Below the pieces are notes generated by a model. The model searched no databases, had not been told where the DNA came from, and saw only the letters and a list, made by a program, of their open reading frames with translations. Source: Dyadobacter sediminis (GTDB lineage Bacteria > Bacteroidota > Bacteroidia > Cytophagales > Spirosomataceae). Taken from it: 64,000 nt of DNA. Both the position numbers and the translations under genes were made by a program. The DNA lies in contig NZ_VCEI01000025.1 of assembly GCF_005860765.1 (NCBI RefSeq), positions 930,001 to 994,000 on the forward strand, read 5' to 3'. Below, one piece after another: positions 43,370-52,137 of the stretch (the first letter of the stretch is position 1; the number at the start of each line of letters is the position of its first letter).

Positions 43370-46300
43370 TCAGAATGTCACATTAAGCCCGAAAACATAG
43401 ATTTTCTGGTTTGGATAAGCTGTTTCGCGGTCTGTATAACCTACTTCCGGGTCCATAAACTTCATTTTGCTGAGTGTAAACAGGTTTTGTCCCGAAGCAT
43501 AAATCCGTACGTTCTGGATTTTGATCGATTTAGTCAGACGGGACGGAAGCGTGTAACCGATGATGGCCGTTTTCAGCCGGATGTGGTTCATATTCTGCAT
43601 CCAGAAATCGGAAAGCTGCGTGTTGTTCGCATAAGGTGCCTGCGTAGCACGCGGGTAACGTGCATCCTGGGTTGCAGGCGTCCAGTGGTTATCGTAATAT
43701 TCGTAGCTGGAATTGCTGTTGTTGTTATTGAACGGAATGGTCTGGAACTGGCGGATATCCAGGTCCGCCATGGACGATCCCTGGAAAAACAGGTTCAGGT
43801 CAAATCCTTTCCAGCCTGCATTGGCATTCAGCCCGTAGCTGAGAAACGGATAAACCGGATTTCCGATCACGGTTTCATCATTGGAATCAATTTTGCCGTC
43901 AGGAACACCGGCCGGTCCGTTGATGTCGGCATAGCGGATATCGCCCGGGTGCAGCGTTCCGAATTGTGCAATGTTGTAACCGTCGGCGGAATTGATGATG
44001 CCGTCGTCATTGGTATCATCCTCAGTACTGAAAATCCCGAGCGTTTTATAACCAAACTGCGTTCCGAGCGGGCGTCCCGTGCGGCTTCTGTTCGGATTGT
44101 TGCGGGTCGCGGCCGTTTCATATACCTTGATCATTTTGTTTTTGGCAAAACTTACATTTGCTGTGATCCCGAGCCGCAGGTTGTTCTGGAAATTATAGTT
44201 GGTACCGGCACTGACCTCAAACCCGTTGTTTTCCATAATTCCGCCATTTTCATCAGCCAGTGCCAATCCGTATTCCACCGGTACGCTGACAGCCGGAGGC
44301 AACAGCATGCCCGTCCGTTTTTCATGAAAGTAATCGGCTTCCAGCGTCAGCAATCCACGCCAGAAAGAGGCTTCCATACCGATATCTGTTTTTGTGGCAA
44401 TTTCCCAGGTGATATTGGTATTGGGTTCGTTCGGCACTACGGCGCCCTGCACCATGGAACCCGTACCGAAAGCATAGGCATTTCCGTTGAGGTTGTAACC
44501 CGTCAGATACTGAAAAGCGGTTCCGGCAAGGTTTCCGGATTTTCCCCAGGAGCCGCGCATTTTCAGGTTGTCGATCCAGTTGATCTGTTTGATAAAACCT
44601 TCTTCCGATAAAACCCAGCCTGCCGAGAATGCCGGAAAGTAACCCCATCTTTTGCCCGGCGCAAAGTAGTAGTGGCCATCGTAACGGCCGGAGGCTTCCA
44701 GCAGATATTTGCCTGCATATGCATAACCGATGCGATACACATATCCGATCTGGCTGCCTGTGGAAGAGGTTCCGCCGTTGTCAAAATCGTTTTTATTGGA
44801 ACTGCCCATGTTCAGCTCGTCCACATCCACGGCAAAGTTGTTGCGGCGTGCCGTAAACAGCTCGTACGTATTGTTCCGGGCTTCCGCAACAAGCAATCCG
44901 GTAACATCATGCTTGCCGAATGTATTATGGTAATTCAGGTAACCCTGGTATGTAAACGTCTGTGTTTTGATAAACTGCTGCGCCAGCCAGGAAAATGCCG
45001 CTGCGCCGCCTTCGGAAGTGGAAATTTCCCGCTTGTACGTGTAAGGCGTGGTGTTCAGGTCCTGCGTGTAGTAGTAGAAAGGTTTGTGATAACCTTTCTT
45101 CGTACGCTGGTTGGGGTCGTAGCTGAACGTTCCTTTTAAACTAAGCCCTTTGATAAAAGGCAGTTTCTGTTCGATGGCAATGGTCGTGAGCAGCGTGGTG
45201 CTGGTATTGCGCGTGTAACCTGCATTCAGGATCCCGACCGGCGAATTTCCTGCAAATTCTCCCCATAACCCGTTACTGTAATACAGGCTTCTGGTTGGAA
45301 TATACTTGAAACCGTTCCTGAAAAGGTTGCCGGCGGAAACAGCGGTATCTACCGAAGAAACGCGCTCCACCGATCCGATCAGTGATAATGACACGGAGGT
45401 GGTTTTGGTTGCTTCCGCCGTGATGTTCATGTTGTAGCTGTAACGCGCATATTTCACCGGATCAAACATGCCGTTCTGTTTCAGAAAACCCAGCCCGGCC
45501 TGATACTTGATGCGTTCCGAACCGCCGCTTAATTGCAGGGTGTAATTCTGCATGGGCGCTTTCATGTTCACCAGTTCTTTAGTATTGCTGATCGGGTAGC
45601 GGTCGGGATCTTCGCGGTTGAGGTTGATGTAATTTTCAACCATATCCGGTGCAAAAGGCAGTTGCGTGCCCGCCGGGTTTTCGTTCAGATAGGCTTCGTT
45701 TTTCAGCCGCATGTAATCCTGCGCACTCAGTAGCTTGGGATAATAAGTGGGCGTCTGCGTACCGTAATAGCTGCTGAATGACAGGGTAGGAGCGCCCGCT
45801 GCGCCTTTTTTGGTTGTAATTAAAAGCACGCCGTTTGCGCCGCCCAGCCCGTAAGGCGCTACCGCAGCCGCATCTTTCAGTACCGTTACGGTCTCTATGG
45901 AACCCGGATCAATCTGGCCGATATTGTCGCGGATAATGCCGTCCACGACGACAAGCGGCTTGTTGTTTCCCGTGGTACCGATGCCGCGGATGTAGATCTG
46001 CGGCGAGTCGCTTCCGGGCTGTCCTCCGTTCGGACGCATGCTCACGCCAGCCACGCGGCCTGCAATGGAATTGGAAATATTGGGAACCGGATTTTCCGCG
46101 ATTTCACTTCCTTTTACCGAAGCAATCGAGCCGGTCAGCGTGGATTTTTTCTGTGTGCCGTAACCAACCACCACGACTTCGTCCAAAGCTTTTGTGTCCA
46201 GCTGCAAAGCCACATTCAGCGAAGTACGGTTGCCGACTGCAATTTCCTGAGACAAATAACCCACAAATGAAAAGATCAGCACGGCATTGGCATCCGGTAC

Positions 46301-46849
46301 TTCGATCTGAAAATTACCCGAAACGTCCGTTGTGGTTCCGCGCTGTGTTCCTTTCAGAATAATGCTTACGCCCGGCAGCGGTTCGTTGGTTTCCGGCGTC
46401 GTCACGGTTCCTTTGATGGTCAGTTCTGCATGAGCCTGCGTTGCGGCGGGTTCCGACGGTGTTTCCTGAGCACTTGTTTTTTTGGAAGTTTTGGATAAAA
46501 GAATCTGGTTATTCCGGACGCTGTAACCGATTTCAAGCGGCGTAAGCAGTCTGTTGAGCACTTTTTCAAGTTTTTCCTGATGTGCCTCAATGCTGACGGT
46601 TTGTTTAAGGCTCAGCAAATTGCTGCTGTAAGCAAATTTCACCTTTGCTTCCTGTTCGATTCTCTGTAATGCCTTGTTCAGGGTTACATTTTTCAGCTCC
46701 ATCGTAACATCTTTGTTCAGAAGCTCCTGTGCCGGCGAATTGCGTGCAAAAGCCATTGCCGAGAACAGACCAATGCACATTAGCTGGTAAAATGTCAGAC
46801 GCATGATTTTGGGTAGCAATCCCTGCCGTAGATGATAATGTTTTTTCAT
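43370..46849 (-). CDS. SusC/RagA-like TonB-dependent receptor with STN signalling domain
   Basis: 1159 residues from ATG 46849. Signal segment, then an STN (secretin/TonB short N-terminal) domain (about 45-115, LNKALQRIEQEAKVKFAYSS), a carboxypeptidase-regulatory-like domain (TIKGTVTTPETNEPLPGVSI), a plug and a 22-strand barrel ending in NVTF. The STN domain contacts the periplasmic FecR anti-sigma factor in systems of this type, so binding of a ligand at the surface switches on the ECF sigma factor. The neighbours FecR (47087) and sigma (48175) complete that circuit. SusD follows 24 bp later. Confidence 0.93.
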   Translation of the reverse strand: MKKHYHLRQGLLPKIMRLTFYQLMCIGLFSAMAFARNSPAQELLNKDVTMELKNVTLNKALQRIEQEAKVKFAYSSNLLSLKQTVSIEAHQEKLEKVLNRLLTPLEIGYSVRNNQILLSKTSKKTSAQETPSEPAATQAHAELTIKGTVTTPETNEPLPGVSIILKGTQRGTTTDVSGNFQIEVPDANAVLIFSFVGYLSQEIAVGNRTSLNVALQLDTKALDEVVVVGYGTQKKSTLTGSIASVKGSEIAENPVPNISNSIAGRVAGVSMRPNGGQPGSDSPQIYIRGIGTTGNNKPLVVVDGIIRDNIGQIDPGSIETVTVLKDAAAVAPYGLGGANGVLLITTKKGAAGAPTLSFSSYYGTQTPTYYPKLLSAQDYMRLKNEAYLNENPAGTQLPFAPDMVENYINLNREDPDRYPISNTKELVNMKAPMQNYTLQLSGGSERIKYQAGLGFLKQNGMFDPVKYARYSYNMNITAEATKTTSVSLSLIGSVERVSSVDTAVSAGNLFRNGFKYIPTRSLYYSNGLWGEFAGNSPVGILNAGYTRNTSTTLLTTIAIEQKLPFIKGLSLKGTFSYDPNQRTKKGYHKPFYYYTQDLNTTPYTYKREISTSEGGAAAFSWLAQQFIKTQTFTYQGYLNYHNTFGKHDVTGLLVAEARNNTYELFTARRNNFAVDVDELNMGSSNKNDFDNGGTSSTGSQIGYVYRIGYAYAGKYLLEASGRYDGHYYFAPGKRWGYFPAFSAGWVLSEEGFIKQINWIDNLKMRGSWGKSGNLAGTAFQYLTGYNLNGNAYAFGTGSMVQGAVVPNEPNTNITWEIATKTDIGMEASFWRGLLTLEADYFHEKRTGMLLPPAVSVPVEYGLALADENGGIMENNGFEVSAGTNYNFQNNLRLGITANVSFAKNKMIKVYETAATRNNPNRSRTGRPLGTQFGYKTLGIFSTEDDTNDDGIINSADGYNIAQFGTLHPGDIRYADINGPAGVPDGKIDSNDETVIGNPVYPFLSYGLNANAGWKGFDLNLFFQGSSMADLDIRQFQTIPFNNNNSNSSYEYYDNHWTPATQDARYPRATQAPYANNTQLSDFWMQNMNHIRLKTAIIGYTLPSRLTKSIKIQNVRIYASGQNLFTLSKMKFMDPEVGYTDRETAYPNQKIYVFGLNVTF

Positions 46850-47086
46850 AAGTTTACAGTGAATTGGTTGAAATGTTAGCAATAACAATCCTGCTTAACT
46901 GCCTGTCAGCGAGTTAATGAACTGCATGTTCCGGGATAATTTTTAATCCGTTTACGTCAGGAGTGTTTGCCCGCTCCTGATTTTATTTTTGACTAAAAAT
47001 GTCTTTCAAGCGGTGTTTCAGGTAACCATCGGAGCTATGAGTTAGGTGTAAATAACAGATTTTGTATTGTTACAGTCGGGCTGGAT

Positions 47087-48070
47087 CTAGTGGCAGCCTT
47101 CACCACGAAGCGTAATGGTTTCGCCTTCCATCTGATAAGTTGTTCCCAGCAAGGCATCGATCATTTCCAGGATTTCTGGCAGTCGCTGGTTATCAAAATC
47201 TACTTTCAGGCGGCACTTTCTTATTGCGGGATCTTCAAATTCAATGCTTACATGGAAAATGCGGTTGAGCTTTTCCGCCACTTCCGACATGGGTATTTCG
47301 TCAAAAACAAGCGATACCGCTTCCCAGCTTTCATTGTAAAACGGCTTTTCAGGAAGCGTCTGAACAATCATTTCGTAATTATTTTTAGCAAAAACCACTT
47401 GCTGCCGGGGACGCAAAATAACCGGTTTGCCTTTTTTTACAGTGCCCACTTCGACCATTCCCGTCGCTACGGTAACCATGCAGGTTTTTTCACCGGCATT
47501 GGCACGGACATGGAAGCTGGTGCCCAGCACACGCGTTTTCAGCTCACCGGAATAAATCGTAAACGGCCGGGATTTGTCCGGTTTGACGTCAAAAAAAGCT
47601 TCTCCTGAAAACCTTACGTTGCGTTGTGAAAAGGATTTCTGGTAAGAAATTCTTGCACCTGGATTGAGCCAGACCAATGTGCTGTCCGGCAAAATATAGC
47701 GTATGATTTTTTTGTCCAGATTCTGAAAAGTAACGCGGTCCGAAACTTTGTTATGCATCCCGACCAGGTTTTCAGAAGGCTTGTAATAGAAAAAATAAAG
47801 GATTCCCAATCCGATGAAAAGTGCCGCCGCGACCCGGAGTGCATAGTTACGGAATACGGTAAACAGCTCGACTCTGCTTTTTCCGCTTTCGTGTTCGGCG
47901 ATACGCGTCTGGATGCGTCCGTATAATTCATTCTCGTCCGTATCCGTGTCTGCTGCATGTTCATATTCCAGTTGCCCATACCATTCATTGACAAGCTGGC
48001 GCTCGGTTTCGGTGCAAGTACCGGACAGGTATTTCCGCAGCGTTTCGGGTGACGGGATCGGATGCTTCAT
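47087..48070 (-). CDS. fecR: FecR-family anti-sigma factor
   Basis: 327 residues. N-terminal cytoplasmic helix domain that binds sigma, one membrane span at about 77-96 (ALRVAAALFIGLGILYFFYY), then a periplasmic FecR domain (RYILPDSTLVWLNPGARI, ISYQKSFSQRNVRFSGEAFF, TKVLGTSFHVRA-like segment). The far C-terminal part (IPMSEVAEKLNRIFHVSIEF) is the usual STN-contacting domain. It transmits signal from the STN domain of the SusC at 43370 to the ECF sigma factor 104 bp upstream. The symbol reflects family, not an iron-citrate role. Confidence 0.92.
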   Translation of the reverse strand: MKHPIPSPETLRKYLSGTCTETERQLVNEWYGQLEYEHAADTDTDENELYGRIQTRIAEHESGKSRVELFTVFRNYALRVAAALFIGLGILYFFYYKPSENLVGMHNKVSDRVTFQNLDKKIIRYILPDSTLVWLNPGARISYQKSFSQRNVRFSGEAFFDVKPDKSRPFTIYSGELKTRVLGTSFHVRANAGEKTCMVTVATGMVEVGTVKKGKPVILRPRQQVVFAKNNYEMIVQTLPEKPFYNESWEAVSLVFDEIPMSEVAEKLNRIFHVSIEFEDPAIRKCRLKVDFDNQRLPEILEMIDALLGTTYQMEGETITLRGEGCH

Positions 48071-48174
48071 TAGGTGTATGTTTTACACTTATAACCAGTT
48101 TCAACAATACAGTCTGTAAAATCGCTTCCGAACCCTTAGTCTAATGTGAATATTTTATTAAAAAATTGTATAAC

Positions 48175-48753
48175 TCATATTGCAGGAAGAAAAAGCACGG
48201 CAAATGCGATGTAATCCTTCATTTCCACGCGAAGGATTTTCAATGCTTTGCTGATATGCGCTTCCACCGTTTTTTCGGAGATCTGCATGGAAGCGGAGAT
48301 TTCCTTTAGTGAGTAACCTTTGCGGCTCAGGATGAAAACCTCGCGGCATTTCTGGGGAAGTTTGAGCAGTGACTGTTCATAAAATTCATGCAGGTTATTG
48401 AATTCCAGGTATTCACTGGTTTCATTGTCGAGCACTTCCTCATCGTCGTGAAATGCAATGGTCTTCTTTTTTTGCTCCTGATGAAAATAGTTGATGATAT
48501 TGTTCTTCAGCATGCCGTTCAGATACGCCTGAATGTTTTTCTGAATGTCGAACTTATGCCGGCCGAGCCAGAACTTCACAAATGTTTCCTGCACAAGGTC
48601 TTCCGCCGTTGATTTCAGGCCCGTTTTGCGGATGGCGGTATGTACAAGTAACCGCACGTTACGCCGGTACAGCTCACGAAAAGCAAGTTCTTCGTCGCAT
48701 TGACAAATCAGCTTCATCAAAGCTTCTTCGGAATAAGTGCTGTACAAGTGCAT
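48175..48753 (-). CDS. ECF RNA polymerase sigma factor
   Basis: 192 residues. Region 2 is seen in LICQCDEELAFRELYRR, ENLVQETFVKFWLGR-like text (AEDLVQETFVKFW) and region 4 in LPQKCREVFILSRKGYSLKEISASMQISEKTVEAHISKAL. It belongs to the ECF10-like, FecI-type group of Bacteroidota sigma factors that pair with FecR and a SusC receptor. It is first in the leftward unit sigma-FecR-SusC-SusD and would activate that unit. The predicted hydrophobic C-terminal tail (IAFAVLFLPAI) is short but common. Confidence 0.92.
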   Translation of the reverse strand: MHLYSTYSEEALMKLICQCDEELAFRELYRRNVRLLVHTAIRKTGLKSTAEDLVQETFVKFWLGRHKFDIQKNIQAYLNGMLKNNIINYFHQEQKKKTIAFHDDEEVLDNETSEYLEFNNLHEFYEQSLLKLPQKCREVFILSRKGYSLKEISASMQISEKTVEAHISKALKILRVEMKDYIAFAVLFLPAI

Positions 48754-49035
48754 TGGGACGGTTTTTAGGATTATTGATTGAAATAATTATCCTTACATCA
48801 GCAAAAGACAGCGTGCAGAACTATATAATGATCAAATTAGAAATAATTCATGCCGGTGAATAGACATGTAAAATGCGGTTTGTAAGTAGTGAGATTTTAG
48901 ATGTGTGAAAAAAGAAAAGCTTTCCATACAATCAAAGCGGACTTCGGTTTGTATAAAAAGCTTTCTGTTCCATGCGCTATTCGGGAGCGGCACTTATTTT
49001 TTGTATTGACCCCAAACGACACTTATTCACAAAAA

Positions 49036-50571
49036 TCAGATCGGGCTATCGAGAAGTTTCAACGCTTCGTCATCCTTGTACTGAACGATGAGTGATTTCA
49101 ATTGCTGTTTCAGCGTTTTTACAAGGGCTTCATTGGACTTGTCGGCATAGACATTTCTGAGTTCGTGCGGATCTTTTTCCAGATCAAACAATTCCCATGA
49201 ATCATTTCCGCCATAGAACCGCACCAGTTTGTAGCGCTTCGTCCTGACGCCGAAATGCGGGTAAACATGATGCGGAAAAGGAAATTCGTAATAATGGTAA
49301 TAAGCTGCTTCCCGCCACGGCGTATTCCGTTTTGCATGCTGATCAAGCAAAGGCAGGAACGATTTCCCCTGAATCTCAGCCGGGATTTTGGCGCCGGCCA
49401 GATCCAGAACTGTCGGTGCCCAGTCGATGTTTGAAACGAGTTGCTCCACTTTTGTTCCCGGTTTGATAACACCGGGATAACGGATTACAAAAGGCGTTTT
49501 AAGCGATTCCTCGTAAATAAACCGTTTGTCAAACCAGCCGTGTTCGCCCATGTAAAAGCCCTGATCGGAAGCGTAAATGACCACGGTGTTTTTGGCCAGA
49601 CCTGTTTTGTCCAGATAATCCAGGATTTTGCCGATGTTCCGGTCCAGTCCGTTTGCAGTCGCCAGGTAATCCTTGATGTAACGCTGGTATTTCCATTCGG
49701 TCAACGCTTTGCCGCTCCGTTTTTTATCGTCAAATTCTTTGGTGATCTTGTCATAATAATCTTTGAAAATTTTCTTTTTTTCATCGGAGAAAAACTTGTA
49801 ACCCGGCACTTTTTCATAATCCAGATGCACTTTGAGGTCTTCTTTCAGACGCATTGTTTTCTCTATGCTCATATCCTGATCTTTTGCAGCCGACCGGCCG
49901 GCATAATCGTCGTAAAACGTTTCAGGAAGCGGAAAGTCGATGTCGTCGTAGGCGCCCAGATCCTGCAAATCCGGATGCCATTCCCGGTGAACCGATTTCT
50001 GGCCTACAACCAGGAAAAACGGTTTTTTCTGATTGCGTTTGTTGATCCAGTCCAGCGAAGTTTCGGTTATGATATCCGCCACATAACCTTGTTTTCTGAC
50101 CGTGTCGTTCGGAGCGGTGATGAATTCGGGATTGTAATAAATGCCCTGTCCGGGCAGGATATTCCAGTAATCAAAACCCGTCGGAAGGCTGTTCAGGTGT
50201 AGTTTTCCGATCCATGCGGTCTGATAACCGCCTTTTTGCAGAATGTCGGGAAACAATTGCTGCGTAATGTCAAACTTGGTCCTGTCGTTATTTTTATACC
50301 CGTTGATATGGCTGTATTTTCCCGTCAGCAGTGTGGCGCGGCTGGGTCCGCATATGGAATTCGTCACCAGGTTATTCGTCAGCAAAGCGCCTTCTCTGGC
50401 GATGCGGTCAATGTTCGGCGTCTTTGCAAATTTATTTCCATAAGCGCCGATCGCCTGATAAGCATGATCATCGGAGAAAATGAAAATAATATTGGGACGT
50501 TCCTTTGTCTGGGCGAAAATGCCGGAAGACAGGCTGAGTAAACAGTACGCGATGAAGGTTAATTTTTTCAT
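49036..50571 (-). CDS. Secreted S1 sulfatase, CGPSR type
   Basis: 511 residues from ATG 50571. The frame is open 34 codons further up, but this start gives the signal peptide (MKKLTFIAYCLLSLSSGIFA, cleavage FA-QT). The formylglycine motif is Cys74-Gly-Pro-Ser-Arg (NSICGPSRATLL), with calcium-binding DD at 34-35 (FSDDHA) and DQGFYMGEHGW later. It resembles N-acetylglucosamine-6-O-sulfatase-like members (S1_11). It is last in the operon SusC-SusD-sulfatase, so it probably desulfates a substrate bound by that SusD. The maturase (anSME) is not in the window. Confidence 0.88.
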   Translation of the reverse strand: MKKLTFIAYCLLSLSSGIFAQTKERPNIIFIFSDDHAYQAIGAYGNKFAKTPNIDRIAREGALLTNNLVTNSICGPSRATLLTGKYSHINGYKNNDRTKFDITQQLFPDILQKGGYQTAWIGKLHLNSLPTGFDYWNILPGQGIYYNPEFITAPNDTVRKQGYVADIITETSLDWINKRNQKKPFFLVVGQKSVHREWHPDLQDLGAYDDIDFPLPETFYDDYAGRSAAKDQDMSIEKTMRLKEDLKVHLDYEKVPGYKFFSDEKKKIFKDYYDKITKEFDDKKRSGKALTEWKYQRYIKDYLATANGLDRNIGKILDYLDKTGLAKNTVVIYASDQGFYMGEHGWFDKRFIYEESLKTPFVIRYPGVIKPGTKVEQLVSNIDWAPTVLDLAGAKIPAEIQGKSFLPLLDQHAKRNTPWREAAYYHYYEFPFPHHVYPHFGVRTKRYKLVRFYGGNDSWELFDLEKDPHELRNVYADKSNEALVKTLKQQLKSLIVQYKDDEALKLLDSPI

Positions 50572-50597
50572 TGATACAAAATGGTTTTCAGATAACA

Positions 50598-50634
50598 AGC
50601 AATGCGTTCCGGATAAACTCAGGAACGCATTGCT
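50598..50634. terminator. Strong hairpin between SusD and sulfatase genes
   Basis: AGCAATGCGTTCC pairs perfectly with GGAACGCATTGCT (13 bp, 11 nt loop). No U run follows on the leftward transcript. It may stabilise the upstream susCD mRNA or reduce expression of the downstream sulfatase, as seen for hairpins in other susCD operons. Confidence 0.65.
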
Positions 50635-50644
50635 GCAAAAAATA

Positions 50645-52105
50645 CTAATTGGTGTAACCCTGATTTTGCACAAGGTTTTTGTTCACATCCAGTTCACGCT
50701 GCGGAAGCGGGTACAGAATATTGTAATCCTTGATGGCCGTGTATCCTTTTTCCTTCAATGTATTCAGTAATTTTCCGGTCCGTACCAGATCAAACCAACG
50801 ATGGTTTTCAAAGCCGAATTCCCATCTGCGCTCTTCGAGAATGGCGTTCTGCAATGCCGTTTTGGTCAAACCTTTCAAATCAACAGCCTCATTGGCAGTA
50901 GCCAGCGGTTTGCCGTAAGCTCTGCGGCGCACCTTGTTGACTGCTTCCAGCGATTCCGCGGAAGGTCCGTCTATTTCGTTCAATGCTTCGGCGTAAGTCA
51001 GCAGCATGTCGGAATAGCGGAGAATCGGGAAGTTCAGCGTTCCTTCGGAAAGGTTGGCGATAGACGACGGATCAAAGAATTTGTACCAGTGCGGCCTGAA
51101 AGTCACTTTGCCGCCGCCGGCATCGTATTCCGTAAAAAAGGTACGGTCTTTTCTTAAATCGCCCGCTTTGAAACTGTTGTGAAATTCTTCCGTAGGAACG
51201 TCCGCGCTGTTGCCTGCAACGGTTCCGCCGCCGGAAAGCGGAATAGTCGATCTCGGCAGGAACAACGCCATTGCAAAACCATTGGAAGTTCCCGTATTGC
51301 CTTTGTTCTGAATGGCGAAAATCAGCTCTTTGTTAAACCGGTTCTGCGGTGTGAAAATGTCAAAATAGCTTTCCAGCAGTCCGAACTGTGCGTCATCCAG
51401 CACCAGTCTGGCTTTGTCCCGGGCTTTCGGATAATCTTTCAGAGTCAGATAAACTTTGGCAAGCAAACCCGATGCAGCTGCTTTCGTAGCCCTTCCCTGA
51501 TTTCCCGAGGTATTGGTGGCATCCAGGTTCTGTTCAGCAAATTCAAGATCGGCGATAATCTGTTCGTATACTTTTGCAGCAGGCGTTCTCGGCGTATTTA
51601 CTTCATCCAGCGATGTAACCTGATTCAGGACCAGCGGAACGTCGCCGAATAGCCGCACCATATTGAAATACAACAGCGCCCGTACAAAGCGCGCTTCTGC
51701 GACCAGCCTGTTTTTCTTGGCGTCGGAAAGCGGTATGGCCGGAATTTTGTCAATGGCGACATTGGCGCTGGCTATGGTTTTGTAAACCGCGGTATACAGC
51801 ACGTAAATACGGTCGTTTACAGGTCCGTATGTATAGTTTTTGAGTGCAAAAATATTGGCATTTGCAACGCCCTGCCCGCATTCTGCATTGTCGGTCGGCA
51901 GCTCGGCCAGGAGGTAAATGCCCCGGTAAAATATGCTTGACTGATCGTTCAGACCGTCGTAAACGGCTACAATTGCGGCCTCGGCGTCTGCTTCTGTTTT
52001 GTAAAAGCTGTTGTCAACCATCAGCGAAGCCGGATCTTCCTGCAGGAAGTCTTTGCAGGATGTTGTAGCAAGCAGTGAAATGAGAAGATATATGATTTTT
52101 TTCAT
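50645..52105 (-). CDS. SusD/RagB-like outer-membrane nutrient-binding lipoprotein
   Basis: 486 residues. Signal peptide and lipobox ending LLATTSCKDFL, with lipid Cys at 17. SusD-type motifs are FYKTEADAEAAIVAVYDGL, VRALLYFNMVRLFGDVPL and ILEERRWEFGFENHRWFDLVRTG. It is the surface ligand-binding partner of the SusC 32 bp upstream. The operon has the sulfatase as third gene, so a sulfated ligand is likely. Confidence 0.93.
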   Translation of the reverse strand: MKKIIYLLISLLATTSCKDFLQEDPASLMVDNSFYKTEADAEAAIVAVYDGLNDQSSIFYRGIYLLAELPTDNAECGQGVANANIFALKNYTYGPVNDRIYVLYTAVYKTIASANVAIDKIPAIPLSDAKKNRLVAEARFVRALLYFNMVRLFGDVPLVLNQVTSLDEVNTPRTPAAKVYEQIIADLEFAEQNLDATNTSGNQGRATKAAASGLLAKVYLTLKDYPKARDKARLVLDDAQFGLLESYFDIFTPQNRFNKELIFAIQNKGNTGTSNGFAMALFLPRSTIPLSGGGTVAGNSADVPTEEFHNSFKAGDLRKDRTFFTEYDAGGGKVTFRPHWYKFFDPSSIANLSEGTLNFPILRYSDMLLTYAEALNEIDGPSAESLEAVNKVRRRAYGKPLATANEAVDLKGLTKTALQNAILEERRWEFGFENHRWFDLVRTGKLLNTLKEKGYTAIKDYNILYPLPQRELDVNKNLVQNQGYTN

Positions 52106-52137
52106 CGGATGATTTAGTAAATAGTGATACGACCTGT

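Noticed and set aside
43361..44611. Long rightward frame of 416 codons inside the SusC gene
   Set aside because: Antisense shadow of a well-supported SusC; its translation has no family motifs.
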